Origin: Theropithecus gelada
Taxonomy: Eukaryota; Chordata; Mammalia; Primates; Cercopithecidae
Direction of reading: 5' to 3'
DNA: 64,000 nucleotides
NCBI RefSeq assembly: GCF_003255815.1
Contig: NC_037673.1
Location: 87,298,160-87,362,159, forward strand
Under the pieces are notes generated by a model. It did no database searches. It was not told the origin of the DNA and saw only the letters and a program-made list of their open reading frames with translations. Both the position numbers and the translations under genes were made by a program. Below are positions 23,770 to 35,049 of this stretch, one piece after another; position 1 is the stretch's first letter, and each line of letters starts with the position of its first letter.

Positions 23770-24228
23770 CCACCACCGTGCCCAGCTATCTTTTTTTTTT
23801 TTTTTTTTTGAGACAATGTCTCACTCCATTGTCCAGGTTGGAGTGCAGTAGCATGATCTCAGCTCACTGCAACCTCTGCCTCCAGGTTCAAATGATTCTA
23901 CTGCCTCAGCCTCCTGAGTAGCTGGGATTAGAAAGGTGTGTGCCACCATGCCCAGCTATTTTTTGTAGTTTTAGTAGAGATGGGTTTCCACCATGTTGGC
24001 CAGGCTGGTCTCGAACTCCTGGACTCAAGTGATCTGTCTGCCTCGGCCTCTCAAAGTGCTGGGATTACAGACGTGACCCACCACGCCCAGCCCTAATTTT
24101 GTGTTTTTAGTAGAGATGGGGTTTCACGATGTTAGCCAGGCTAGTCTTGAACTCCTGACCTCAGGAGATCCATCTGCCTTGGCCTCACAAAGTGCTGGGA
24201 TTATAGGCATGAACCACCATGTCCGGCC
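23770..24228 (-). mobile_element. Outer Alu, interrupted by a second Alu
   Basis: Two flanking Alu pieces in minus orientation: 23770-23789 (CCACCACCGTGCCCAGCTA) and 24093-24228 (from CTAATTTTGTGTTTTTAG to the Alu 5' end TCCGGCC). Together they form the left arm plus the first ~20 bp after the linker; the 3' remainder of this Alu is absent. The interruption at 23790-24092 is a complete Alu. Confidence 0.85.
23790..24092 (-). mobile_element. Inner full-length AluS-like, nested in an Alu
   Basis: Poly(T) at 23791-23809 (A-tail complement), then GAGACAATGTCTCACTCC, the right arm and the left arm, ending CGCCCAGCC at 24092. It splits another Alu at its 'ggcta|atttttg' site, a T-rich target of the kind favoured by L1 endonuclease. 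A TSD is hard to separate from the T-run (…GCTA then T-rich on both sides). Confidence 0.9.
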
Positions 24229-24359
24229 TAGTGTTTATGTTTTGACTTTTATTGTTTGTCACCTATTCATCTTGATCATGCTATTTCTTATCCCAACATT
24301 TGGCATATCAGTTCTAACACAGTCTTGATATGTAACCTCTTTAAAAATATATACATGTA

Positions 24360-24530
24360 GGCTGGGCATGGTGGCTTACCCTTGTAATCCCAGCACTTTG
24401 GGAGGCCGAGGCGGGCTAATCACTTGAGGCCAGGAGTTCAAGACCAGCCTGGCCAACATAGTGAAACCCTGTCTCTACTAAAAATAAAAAAATTAGCCGG
24501 GTGTGGTGGCACATGCCTGTAATCCCAGCT
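24360..24530 (+). mobile_element. Alu left arm, plus orientation (half of an inverted fusion)
   Basis: Starts with the canonical Alu 5' end GGCTGGGCATGGTGGC, runs through the left arm and A-rich linker (CTAAAAATAAAAAAATTAGC), and stops at AATCCCAGCT, where the sequence switches to the opposite strand of another Alu. The right arm and A-tail are missing. Confidence 0.93.
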
Positions 24531-24666
24531 AATTTTTGTATTTTTTAAATAGAGACAGGGTTTCACCATGTTGGCCAGGTGGGTCTCGACTCCTGACCTC
24601 AGTTGATCCGTCCACCTCGGCCTCCCAAAGTGCTGGGATTACAGGTGTGAGCCACCGCACCTGGCC
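24531..24666 (-). mobile_element. Alu left arm, minus orientation (other half of the fusion)
   Basis: Begins AATTTTTGTATTTTTTAA (linker complement) and ends at the Alu 5' end complement CACCTGGCC. With 24360-24495 it forms an inverted repeat of about 136 bp arms around a 36-base loop. Confidence 0.93.
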
Positions 24667-24689
24667 TGTCTTTATTCTTTAACAGTAGT

Positions 24690-25560
24690 TACAATTAATA
24701 TTCTAAACACAGTCATAAATTTTATCTAGTGGACCAGTGATAATATACTAAAACTTTCCCCCACTAGTAGACATTGGGGTGCTTCAAATTGTTCGTAGTG
24801 TAATGCTATACCTTCATATACGTAACTTTTTCAGTATTTTGACTGATTTCATTAGGCTAGATTCCAAGGACTGGGACTGCCTTTGACAAGGTATTTGTCA
24901 AATTGCTTTCTAGAAGAATTATACTCATTTATGTTGTCATCAAGAATGAATGGGATAGTAAGTTCACTGTACTTTCACCAGCATGTTAGATGTTTATTTA
25001 CTTATTTATTTTTGTAGTTCCATATGTCAAATGGTACTTGCTTTAATCTACATTTTCTGGTTACAAGAAAGTTCTTACATTCTCAAATCTGTATTTGATA
25101 ATTCTGTTTCCTTTAAATGTCAATTATCTGTTTAAACCCTTATCCATGTATCTGTCATATTATTAGTGACTTTTCTATCAGAAGTTTGAATGTTTCACAT
25201 GCATCTTTCACATGCATAAAAATAAAATCAAGTCATTAAACCAATACTACATTTGTTGGAAAATTTCTTAGTTTAACTTTTAAATTTTTTTATATTCACA
25301 TTTTAAATGTTATGGTACTATTTACTGATATTTTCCTTTGTGCACTTTTTACATATTCAAAGAATTGAAAATCATTTCTTTGTTGGAGGTTTGATAAATA
25401 TTCAATGTGATTTTTTTTCTTTGACTTAATTTTCAGTAAAATCTACTTTTTAACACATCTGGAATTTGTTTCAGGGTATGATGTGAAGCGAATATATTTG
25501 AATTTTAAATAATTTACTATACAGTGACCCAGCTGCCTGATTTCCCTCACAAGTTGCCAA
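24690..25560 (-). mobile_element. Ancient L1 (L1M-type) fragment
   Basis: Antisense of old L1 ORF2-3' sequence: 'ctgggactgcctttgacaaggtatttgtcaaattgctttctag', 'actttcaccagcatg' and, to the right, 'acacatctggaatttgtttcagggtatgatgtgaag', matching L1 'ccatctggaatttattttggtgtatggtgtgag'. Diverged and frame-less. Confidence 0.65.
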
Positions 25561-25869
25561 AGGCCCACTGAAAGAAGAATGTTCTTATATTTTGTGTTCA
25601 TTGAGATAACATTGGTTACTTTATTAAGCATGCCAGAGTTTTTTTTTACTGAGAAATCTATGCCTCACTTCATTTGTTTTCAAGAAGTTGAATGATCAGA
25701 AGGGTATAATTTAATACAATATTATTTTGTATATTTTGTGTTACCCTATTTATTACAAGAGTACACTTTAACAAACTACTGCAGGTACTTTTGGATTTTC
25801 AGAAGTATTTTAGCCTACAATTGTTAATATATGTATTTTTTAATGTTCTAGGTGAACTTAGATATAAAA

Positions 25870-26025
25870 ATCTGAGTTTGAAGTATGTCCCAATGACTGA
25901 TTTGTTATGTGATTTTACACAAAGTTTAATCTTCTGAGTCTGTTTTCTCTCCAGACAATAGGGATAATACAACCTACGTTATGAGACAATGATAATAATT
26001 CAATGAAAAATATATGTAAAATGAT
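25870..26025 (+). mobile_element. MIR
   Basis: 'gatttgttatgtgattttacacaaagtttaatcttctgagtctgttttctc', 'caatagggataatacaacctacgttatgag' follow the MIR core ('tgtgaccttgggcaagttacttaac... gataataatagtacctacctcat'). Confidence 0.7.
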
Positions 26026-27522
26026 CAGAAGATGGCCTGATAAAGAAGAAACCTCACAGATGCATTATTTTCTTTTCAGTCATCTGAACTGGTGAAAGAG
26101 AACCAATGCTCCCAGTAAAATCCACAGGGACAATTTTTGACTTTGAAATATGTCTCCTTTAAATTTTGAATATAGTTATTTCTGATCTTTAGGGAATTTA
26201 AACAACATAATGAAATTATAGAGCTAATACCTAATTCTAGGTTCTTTTAATTTTTTCTTGTGTTCAACTACATGCTAAGAAAAGATAACTCATTTTAAAA
26301 CTTCCCTAAGGCAGAAATGATGGTAAGTGTTTGAACTTCAAAGGGTTTGCCTAGTCAGATGAGGACTGTATGCTTAGTAAAAGTAAACAGATAGGAAAGA
26401 GACCAATAAGAACAGTAATTAAATAATGTATGTAGCTCAAATGTCTAATTATGATATTTGCCTTAAAAAATCTACCTGGGATTTCTGTTTAGTTATCTAT
26501 TAATGTGATTTTAGAGACATGGGAAAGACTCCTATCACAATCTATCCAGCTTGCCATCCATAAAATCTGACACATATACCTGTGTTATAACACACGTCTC
26601 ACTGTGTCCAGTGATCTTTTTTACTAATTTGTAGCCTGTTAAACAGGGCTTTATAAAGACTGAGGACAGGTCTTGCACTTCTTTGCAGTGATCCTGATGA
26701 TCATTAGGATTCTCTATAAAACTTTCATGTCAGAAATTCAGTATTCCCATATTTAGGGCTTTTTTGCCATTGTGCATGAGATTATAATTACTGTTGTCTA
26801 AAACTTTGTATAGGATCTTGGACAAGGATTTGTCAGGTAGGGGCCTGGTGGAGGACAAGAACATAAGAGACTAGATACTGAACTAATAATGATGCAAATA
26901 AGATGATTTAGCCCGATTCTTTAAAAAGCAGAGCCTGAGGTAAGGATTAAGATGCTATTATTTTATTTAGAAGATTTAAGCCCATTGAAGTATAAATGAA
27001 AAACAGAAGCAAAGCGAGGAAGTTGAAGAGAAATTTAATGCCTTATGTTACAACACTGGTCACCATTGCATGATGAGTCACTAAGAGATACTGCCAGATG
27101 CATAGTGCATGTGTTCACACAACACATAGAACTTCTTCGGAAGTGTGATAAGAATGAGTCATTCCTAGGAGAGGGAAAGGAGGAGAAATGTGTGTTCCCA
27201 GCTTTCTCCCATCTCAAGTTACCTATTGGTCAAATCTTATGCAGAGTGTTTTACCCCTACACTGACGGCTTGTATAACCTGGTTTGTCAGTGCCATTCAG
27301 AGAGATCCCTTGTGTTATGGACTATTTCATCCAAGTCCAAAGGTAAACCAGTGATCATAATATGAATGCAGACTTGACCAGAAAAGAGAGAGCAGAAAAG
27401 GTGGTCAAGAGAATCTGAGAAAGCATACAAAGTTTGTTTCCTAAAACATAAGAGATGTGGACATTAAGGAAGTTGGGAGCATTGAAAACTACAGTCATAG
27501 GGTGATAAAAGTAATACTTTTT
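26026..27522. other. Unclassified tract
   Basis: No gene or clear repeat. Overlapping frames at 27035-27217 (minus) and 27045-27365 (plus) show no known motif. Confidence 0.4.
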
Positions 27523-27905
27523 TGCTGTATTGGTCAGGTCAGGGGTTGCTATATGCAAAACAAATGCATCCCAAATTACGGTGGTTTAAATCACTAAGAG
27601 CTCTATTTCTTGCTTCTGTCTCAGTTAAGTATGGGTTGAGGGAACTCAAATTCCTTTGACTTAGTGACTCTGCCATTTCTAGGATTCCTAGGATCCAGAA
27701 TGCCTCCAGTGTATCCTCTGCCTCTGGCTGCCAGGCCAGGGAAAATAATGACAGCATAGGGGATTGCCTGGGGATTTTTTATGTGCCTTATTGCGAAGCA
27801 TCACACAACCCCACTTAACAGTAGGGGAAACTGAGGAATATAGTCTACTGGTATACCCAGAAGGAAGAAAGGAGGGCTTGTGAACAGTTAGTGGTTTGTG
27901 TCAGA
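27523..27905 (-). mobile_element. MLT1-like LTR (ERVL-MaLR), diverged
   Basis: Begins 'ctgtattggtcaggtcaggggttgctat', resembling the antisense MaLR end 'ctgtatcagtcaggataggctaggttatgct', then 'caaattacggtggtttaaatcactaagagctctatttcttgct' (antisense of the polyadenylation-side LTR sequence), and old LTR-like 'ggggaaactgaggaatatagtct'. Non-coding and old; subfamily not assigned and right end approximate. Confidence 0.55.
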
Positions 27906-29034
27906 TATCCTAACTATGTGAAGTTTTTGCTGTAGGAGAATGTTGCACAGTAGTGGTGTACTTTGACCTTAATCTCCTTAAGTAATGAAGTGAAGACTCA
28001 TTTTAATCAGTTGCCACTCTTTTGCCCTCTGCATCAAATTTTTCTACATTTTCCCATAACATCACCATCTTGCTTTTGCTTTTTCTGGAAAAATGTAATC
28101 AACTTGAGAATCAATTCTACTCTAGCTTCCAAGACAAACCTTAACCTTAGGATATTTATATTACCATCTGTGAAGGTACTCACGGAATCAGCCCTCCAGA
28201 CTCACAGGAGCTGGGCTTCCCAAATGAAACTACTACTTTCTAATGCGTGGACTCATTATCCTTGCAAGGTAATTTAGCAAACTTTATATAAGCTATGTCT
28301 TAGCCTGAGACCTTTCACAGTCACTGCACTCTTTGTTAATTTCATCCCTAATTTTTCTCTCAATGAAAAGGCAATTTACCGACTTTCACCAGGAAAATTA
28401 CCTTTCTTATTCTTCTGTCATTGCCTGTAAAAGACAGCTGGGAACAAAATGGTGAGGCAATTAATAAAGTTCTTCTTAATTTCTCTCTTCACAGAATCCT
28501 GGTACAACAACTGCCTATAAACACTTGCCCAGTCTGAGATCAAGCTACTAATTGCAGTAGTCACAATAGGAGGTGTCTTCACTATAAAAAAAAGTATGAA
28601 AATTTTGAGTATATTTACTGTGAGAATGCTTTGCAAAGACTTGACAAAAAAGTATTTCACATTGTAATAGTCCTGGAGCATGAATCACCAGGCAGTAATC
28701 AAGTTGTCCTTTTGAACCAGAATGAAGACCATCAATTTCAAGTTAGTTTTTTTATGTCATGAATGGAATGAGGGAGAGATACCATAGCTATCTTTTCAGA
28801 GAGAATTGGATATACTTTCCAGATGCACTTGGGACACTGTAATCCTTGGCACAGGTTACATCCATGTTCTCAAAAAGGAGTCTGCATCATTTTTGCAGAA
28901 TGTGCTCATGGCTCTCATATTAAAGTCTGTTCTGTGGAGATACATCCAGAAGTTCAGCATAAATACACTGATTTTCAAAAACCTTGGAATTATCCTGCTT
29001 ATACCTTTTATTACCTGGAAAAATTATTTCAAGT
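27906..29034. other. Unclassified tract
   Basis: No recognisable gene. Small frames at 27963-28277 and 28806-29036 (plus), 28418-28681 (minus) lack known motifs. Confidence 0.4.
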
Positions 29035-29150
29035 AATTGGATCTTGGTTTCCTCACTTGTAAAATGAAAATATTGTTATTTACCCCATAAGGATATTAAA
29101 TTGATAAGATAACACACATGAGAATGATCAGCAGAGTGTTTGGCATAGAC
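29035..29150 (+). mobile_element. MIR fragment
   Basis: 'gtttcctcacttgtaaaatgaaaatattgttatttaccccataaggatatta' and 'agagtgtttggcataga' are MIR 3'-half motifs. Confidence 0.7.
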
Positions 29151-29489
29151 ACTTTGCCTTAGAAGTATTGAAATGATATTTGAAGTTTGACATTGTTGAT
29201 GCTGATTAACTGCCTGTTTCACTGTATTAGTTCTCTCTGGTCTTCTCTGGGATTGCCGTCAAGAATTTTAAAATTTATCCTTGGTCTGAGCAGAGAGAAA
29301 GAAATTCATATGCCATATTTTTGCTTTTGATCTGAACTTATAGATTCAGACCTTCCTTCTAGACATATATCCATGTTTTTGAAGATGTTCCCATCTCTAA
29401 GTGACTTCTTTCCTAATTGTGTTTGTGTATTATACCCTGATCTCCTGATCCTGTTCTTCACTGTGGTTGCTAAACTCTAAAATCTCTAG

Positions 29490-29491
29490 TA
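29490..29491. repeat. TA target duplication of MER2, left
   Basis: TA dinucleotide preceding TAGGAGTCC; pairs with TA at 29816-29817. Tc1/mariner-class elements duplicate TA on insertion. Confidence 0.6.
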
Positions 29492-29815
29492 TAGGAGTCC
29501 TTCCTTATCTGCACAGGTTATGTTCCAAAACCCTCAGTGGATGCCTGAAACTGTGATTAGTACCAAACCCTATATATACCATAATTTTTCCTGTATATAC
29601 GTACCTATGATAAAGTTTAATTTATAAATTAGGCACAGTAAGAGATTAGTAACTCATAATAAAATAAAGCAATTTTAACAATCTGTTGCATTGAAAATTA
29701 TGTGAATGTGGTCTCTCTCTCTGTCTTTTAAAATACTTTAGTATTTTTGGACTGAGGTTGACTGTGGGTAACTGAAACCACAGAAAGAAAAATCATGGAT
29801 AGGCAGGGAATGCTG
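29492..29815 (+). mobile_element. MER2 (Tigger-derived DNA transposon)
   Basis: A 324-bp non-autonomous pogo/Tigger element that looks nearly complete. Left end TAGGAGTCCTTCCTTATCTG and right end …GGCAGGGAATGCTG are the mutated terminal inverted repeats (consensus cagtagtccccccttatc). Internal marks are 'ccctcagtggatgcctgaaactg', 'gataaagtttaatttataaattaggcacagtaagagatta' and 'atgtgaatgtggtctctctctct'. It has no transposase gene and relied on Tigger transposase. TA flanks both ends. Strand follows the recalled consensus orientation. Confidence 0.9.
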
Positions 29816-30264
29816 TATAACTCATTCAGCAAACTCTCAAACCCTTGCTTGAATCTCACTAAGAAATTTTAAAACAACTTTCTTTGCAAAAGTGAAAGCA
29901 CAGCTAATAATGAAGCCAAAATAAAGTAAAAGATATGCAGCCCAGTCCTGAGCTATAGATAAGCAAGGCATCTAATTATTAATCTGATGTGAAATGATAC
30001 TGGCCCCTAAAGATCCTGTTACGGATATTTTATGTATCACTTTGAAACTACTGTTCTTGCTGCTTATTTTTCCTCCTGATGAGGAAGGAAGCAAAAATAA
30101 TCACATGCTATGGCTTTGTGAAGAACTTTAAGGGAAAGTAAAACATGAGTTCTCATTTTTTCCTTCTAGGTTCTAATTCTTTTCACATTTAACTGGGGAA
30201 TCAGTGAAATTCAGCCCTTTTGACTCTCCATAAACATGGGATAAGTGGTGAAAACTGAACACCA

Positions 30265-30435
30265 TGATGAGAGACTCCAGACCTAGATTACTTAATTAGT
30301 GTTTTGTCTTGGGCAAAGCCTTAAATCTCTGTTTCCCAGTTTTCTCACTTATTAAATGGAGTAATAGCTTCCTTACATCACTAGGATATTTTGAGAATTA
30401 GATAAAATGATGAATGTCAAAATTCTTTTGTAAAA
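30265..30435 (+). mobile_element. MIR
   Basis: 'gactccagacctagattacttaatt', 'gtcttgggcaaagccttaaatctctgtttcccagttttctcacttattaaatggagtaatagc', 'aggatattttgagaattagataaaatgatgaa' give the full MIR order. Confidence 0.85.
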
Positions 30436-32019
30436 AGCAAAATGTTATTTTTAGACAGATATAAAATGTTGCAAATAAGTGATACTCTCCCACCCTCTAT
30501 TATACTAATGCTAACATATTCAATTATAAATATCAGCATAACTTAATTTTATAAAACTTAATATAAATAAACATCTTATGGAAAATGCACATTTTTTTTC
30601 TCACTGTGGTCATTCATGACACTTGTCAAATTATCATCTCAGCACAACTTTAACTTATTAACCAGGTACATTGTAATTCTTCGTCAATGTGCTTACAGTG
30701 GAAATTTACTTAGAGCAATTTGATAAAGAGCTGTGCTAATTCAATTATTGAATTTCATGCTTTATATTTAAAGTCTATAAACAAAAATTACAAAAAAGTA
30801 CTTAAGTTATTGCATTACTTTAATGCTCTGAATACCATTTGTACTTGAGATTGGTAGTAGGCATATTTAAGTGATGTGTTCATGAAAGTGAAATATTAAA
30901 AACAGCTTACGAAAATCTCCCATCTGGCAGTTACAATTGATCAGAAATCTACTCTTCAGCATTATTTTGAAAATAGCATGCGTTTTTAATTAAAACTGTT
31001 CATTCAATTTATTAATGTAAGTAAAACCTCCCATCTGATCATGTTTAACTTGAGAAAGTGGTTTTCTAAAACCCCTTTTATGAATTGAATGATAGAATTT
31101 TCAATAAAGAATAGTTATAAAAGATGTCAGACATTTATTTGCTATTAATCTTTTTTGTCCTTAATTTCACAATTGATCTATGAACATGCTTGCTTAAAAA
31201 TATTTGATGAAGTCATGGTCTTAATTCTTATTTTAAATCTAAGTGAGCTACAAAGGATCTAAGATAAAAATCTTTAATAAATCATGTTAAGGGATACTTT
31301 ATGTTAGTTAAGTTAAATTAAGTTTTAATGGACAAGATATAAGCAGATTATTAAGGTTAAAATTTCTCACAGCGATAAATAAAAGCAAATTATCAAATGC
31401 TTTTATTCAGTTGCTATGTTCATTACATACATTATCGAAATTAATCCTATTAAGAATCCTGTTTCTCCACAAAAGGATTTCAGCTCAGGCCATTGGACTT
31501 CGAATCACAGGCATTTCACCCCTTCCCTACTTGTCCTGGCTATAGGAGGTTTATAAGAACGACTCTGCTGCATTCTCTCCAGGAAGCTCAGCACCTGGAT
31601 TAGATGCCATGATAATTCCCAGACATGGTTGCTTGTCAAAGGGATTATTACGGCTATGAACTAATACCTTATAAAAATGGAAAACAAATTTCTTTAACAT
31701 GTTAACTATTCTGGGTAAATGTCTATATCCTTCATGTTTTACACTCGTTAAACATCATGCCAACCATCTTAGGTCAAAAGTAGGCAATTTCTCTGTGTGT
31801 TCAGGTACACAATATTATTTCTGATGTGTTAATAGTAATAGCTCTCCTTTCCAAGTGAATTTTTAAAATACATAGATAGTTTATTTGTGATTGAGACCTC
31901 TAGATTTTAGAATAAAAGTCAACAGGTGTGGGAGATATTTCTGCAACCCACTTAGTGATTAATGGAAGCATACCACGTCAGCAGTAAATGAAAGTCAATG
32001 GGCTTAATTATTGTCAGCC
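30436..32019. other. Long AT-rich single-copy tract
   Basis: No clear repeat beyond a weak antisense-MIR-like stretch near 31400-31520. No ORF of note. See findings for a possible conserved non-coding element at 30590-31420. Confidence 0.4.
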
Positions 32020-32159
32020 TTCTTGAATGATTATATTTTACATAAATATAAAAAATCTAATATATATCATATATGTATATATTATAACATAGTATATATT
32101 CATATATTATATGACATATATTATATAAATATAAATATATAAATATAATCATTCAAGAA
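32020..32159. repeat. 140-bp AT-rich imperfect palindrome
   Basis: TTCTTGAATGATTATATTT at 32020-32038 is the exact reverse complement of 32141-32159 (19 of 19). The ~102 bp between is almost pure A/T with many TATATA blocks, so pairing can extend inward imperfectly. It could extrude a cruciform or form a hairpin in single strands. Confidence 0.92.
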
Positions 32160-33489
32160 CTTACAGTTAAGTCCAAAGTCATGACCTTTATGTTTGGCTG
32201 TTGTTATTAGATTCTTAGCCTCATTTCACAGGGTTTGGGATAAATGTGTTTGGAGGATCTTTCAGGTTATGTCTCTCCTTGTAAATAAATCTACAGTCAT
32301 TAGGTGCAGAGTGTCTGTATCTTCCATTGGCACCTTATATAATTACAGATATATTCTACTTTTCAAGTTTTCCAGTGTGCTTGTTTCATACACAATCAAT
32401 AGCCATGTTCCCCAGCATGGGAGCAAGAAAAGGTTGAAAACTGGTTCTACCAACAGCTCAGCTTGTAAAACCATAAATGCTGTCTGTGCTGTTTTTCAGC
32501 CTATATCTATGATTTATATCTCTGAAACTGTCACTTACATATTTCTTATCTTATCAACAGCATTTCTCAAAATTATCTTATTTCCAATGACTTATCCAAG
32601 AATTGTATTGCTACTGCTGTTTCCAACCTTTTCAACAAAAAATTTTATTAGCTCTAAATATGTTTCCTTGAAAATAAATTCCAGAGTGTTGTTTTAAGTT
32701 ACTTATTTACCATGATTTTGAGTTTTAACAAAAATAGTTTATTAGAACTTATAAACCTGCATGCAAGACAAAATGAATTTTAAATGTGTGAGAAAGTCAA
32801 AGGAAAGGGAGAGTAAAAATTAAAAAGGTAAAATCCAGCCAGCTTGAGGTTGGTACATAAAATATTTGCCCTGAAGTTCTATACACGTGCTAAAGGTAGA
32901 CCACAAATTCAACTTCAAGCTTTTTAGAAACCAGTCAAAAGTGGGAAATGTAATCAATATCTCCAAGGTATAAGGAAATGAGTTGCTTCGAAGATGCATA
33001 TTAACTATTCATGAAACCAAGGTTAAGAAACAAATTTTTATACATTTTTATGTTGGAAGAAAGAAAAATTGAAAACATGTATCACAGAGTAAGGAGTTTC
33101 TAAATATTTCCCAAAATTCTAAATATTGGGAAATGCTATCTTGCCATGGTACAATCTAATAAAAGGTATTTTTGTGGGAAGGTAGTATTTATAACATGTG
33201 ATCCAGTCATAGCACCCTTTGATGGTCCAGCTGGTACAAGGAAAGATTTCAGAATCTCTGAAATTCTGCAGAAGAAGTGAGGAGCAACGTCTCTGCAAAT
33301 GGTCCCAAAGCTTCAACTTCAGCTACTTCAAAATAGAACTTCATTTCAGCTTACATTTGTCTGATCCTTCTTGGAAACTGATGGCATCATTGCTCCTAAG
33401 TACAAGATTCTCCATTCTCTCACTGGTTTTATTAAGAAAATCCTACAACCGTGGATAAGAAAGGCTTAGGTAGAGAAGAGTGGAGATTA
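32160..33489. other. Unclassified tract
   Basis: Includes the longest repeat-free open frame in the window (32194-32697, 167 codons, plus). It has no recognisable domain and AT-driven composition, so it is not called a gene. No named repeat seen. Confidence 0.4.
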
Positions 33490-33560
33490 TTATTTACTCA
33501 TCTCTGTGACTCCAGGGTTGCTAGTGAGATGCAAGGGCACACAATAGGTGCTGATACATG
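33490..33560 (+). mobile_element. L2 3' end-like trace
   Basis: 'ctgtgactccagggttgctagtgagatgcaagggcacacaataggtgctgata' resembles the L2 3' end '…ccccagcgcctagaacagtgcctggcacatagtaggtgctcaata'. Confidence 0.4.
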
Positions 33561-33589
33561 TTGCTTTCCTACAAACTCTGAAATTAACT

Positions 33590-33710
33590 GTTTTAATATA
33601 GGCAAATAACTTCACCTATAAAAGAGGGATAATGATACTAACCTTGGTGGAACAAGATAAATTAATACACATTGGTTAATAATAAGCACTTAATAAATAT
33701 TTGCTGATCA
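33590..33710 (+). mobile_element. MIR fragment
   Basis: 'ggcaaataacttcacctataaaagagggataatgatactaacc' and 'aataagcacttaataaatatttgctgatca' follow the MIR 3' half. Confidence 0.7.
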
Positions 33711-33796
33711 AGGAATGAAGTCTAACGCACTATGCAATGTAAAAGATGAGAAATTAGTAAATTATCTCAATACTGCCACAATAAATATTTTAGTAT

Positions 33797-33875
33797 TGGA
33801 TTTCCAAGGCAATATTGAAAAAGAGAGTATCATGTTGAATACAGGAAAATGTATTACTTTGTAGAAGAGTTACAT
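33797..33875 (+). repeat. Unclassified 79-bp repeat, copy A of an inverted pair
   Basis: Starts TGGATTTCCAAGGCAATATT and ends GTAGAAGAGTTACAT. By eye it matches the reverse complement of 34346-34424 at 73 of 79 positions without gaps. Weaker similarity extends outwards (CTATGCAATGTAAAAGATG near 33729; ACATATAGAGGTAGA near 33893), with an extra segment in each flank. I do not recognise the family. Confidence 0.9.
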
Positions 33876-34345
33876 ATATAGATAATTAACTTACATATAG
33901 AGGTAGACTATTAAGTGCTAATATTCTCAGTGACACTATTTTAATAAATAATCTAAAATATAAGAATTTTTCCCATGAGATGTAATATTGGCATATTTTT
34001 ATTTTGAATGAGGATAAAAAGCAATTTGCGAGTTTTTTTTCAATTACACAGACTTTCCTTCAAAAAACGTATGTCACCATAGATCTAAATTCTAGTATGA
34101 ATGGACTACATATTTTTGATAACTCTCTGTAAATATTTTTTCTCTGTACAGAGATTTTGACTGATATCAAGTAATAGGAAATTTAAGATTATATTACCTA
34201 ACATAGTAGATGGTGAATAAATTTTGTCCATTAACTGACAAGTTGATTAAACAAACACTTGATTTCTAAATATACTTAAATATTTCTAGTCTAATCTTAC
34301 CATCACATAATCATGTTTCTTATTGAATAATTTATCTGCCTCTAA

Positions 34346-34424
34346 ATGTAACTCTTCTACAAAATAATACATTTTCCTCTATTCAACATGGTACCATCTT
34401 CTTCAATATTGCCTTGGAAATCCA
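34346..34424 (-). repeat. Unclassified 79-bp repeat, copy B of an inverted pair
   Basis: Reverse complement of copy A (33797-33875) with about six substitutions and no indels in the core. Lies 470 bp away in opposite orientation. The minus-strand 85-codon frame 34357-34614 passes through it but has no known motif. Confidence 0.9.
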
Positions 34425-35049
34425 GTCCCCAGTATTTGTTCTTATATCGTTTTATATTGCATAAGTTAATGTTGAGCTGTAGATTTCCAAACTGGCCACC
34501 ATATATATGATGATACATATAGCTGATCATTTGAGCTATATGTATGTATATGCTTAATAATAACAACATATACTGTAGTAGTTTTGGTGAACTTTCATCC
34601 ATGCAAAATACCAAGTTGTCTTCTACTGTTGTGCTTCTTCCTGGTCCACCATTGCTGATGGGGGGATTTTTGGATATTTTGGTTTTATTCTCGAGAAATA
34701 TATACCTTTTCTTCTAGCTCTTCTGCTATTTTCTTCCTATTCCTCTTAACATAAGTTTTTTAAAAAGATATCTACATTTTACATTTTATTATCTAACATT
34801 CTCTATTTCAATATGATCTCCAGTCTGCTACTTTCCAATTTGTGATTTAAGTTAACAGAAATCAACTCCACCAAACATAATGCAGAAATTATTTGATCTT
34901 TTTGAGCCATCTGTATGTTTTTTGACTTTATAAATTCAATTTGAAAATTTTTAATTTTTATAATTAATTATATAATTAAAAAATTTAGCTTCAACTTAAC
35001 AATTGAAGTAAAATTTTTACTTATTTATAACAGACTTATTCAAAAGTGG
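34425..35049. other. AT-rich unclassified tract
   Basis: No gene. Very AT-rich at 34925-35000 (TAATTAATTATATAATTAA). Confidence 0.4.

Noticed and set aside
24101..24328. 75-codon plus frame
   Set aside because: Alu-derived N-terminal half; the rest is random.
32194..32697. 167-codon plus-strand open frame
   Set aside because: Longest frame outside recognised repeats, but no known domain, hydrophobic AT-driven composition and no start or splice context. Chance frames of this size are plausible in 64 kb read six ways.
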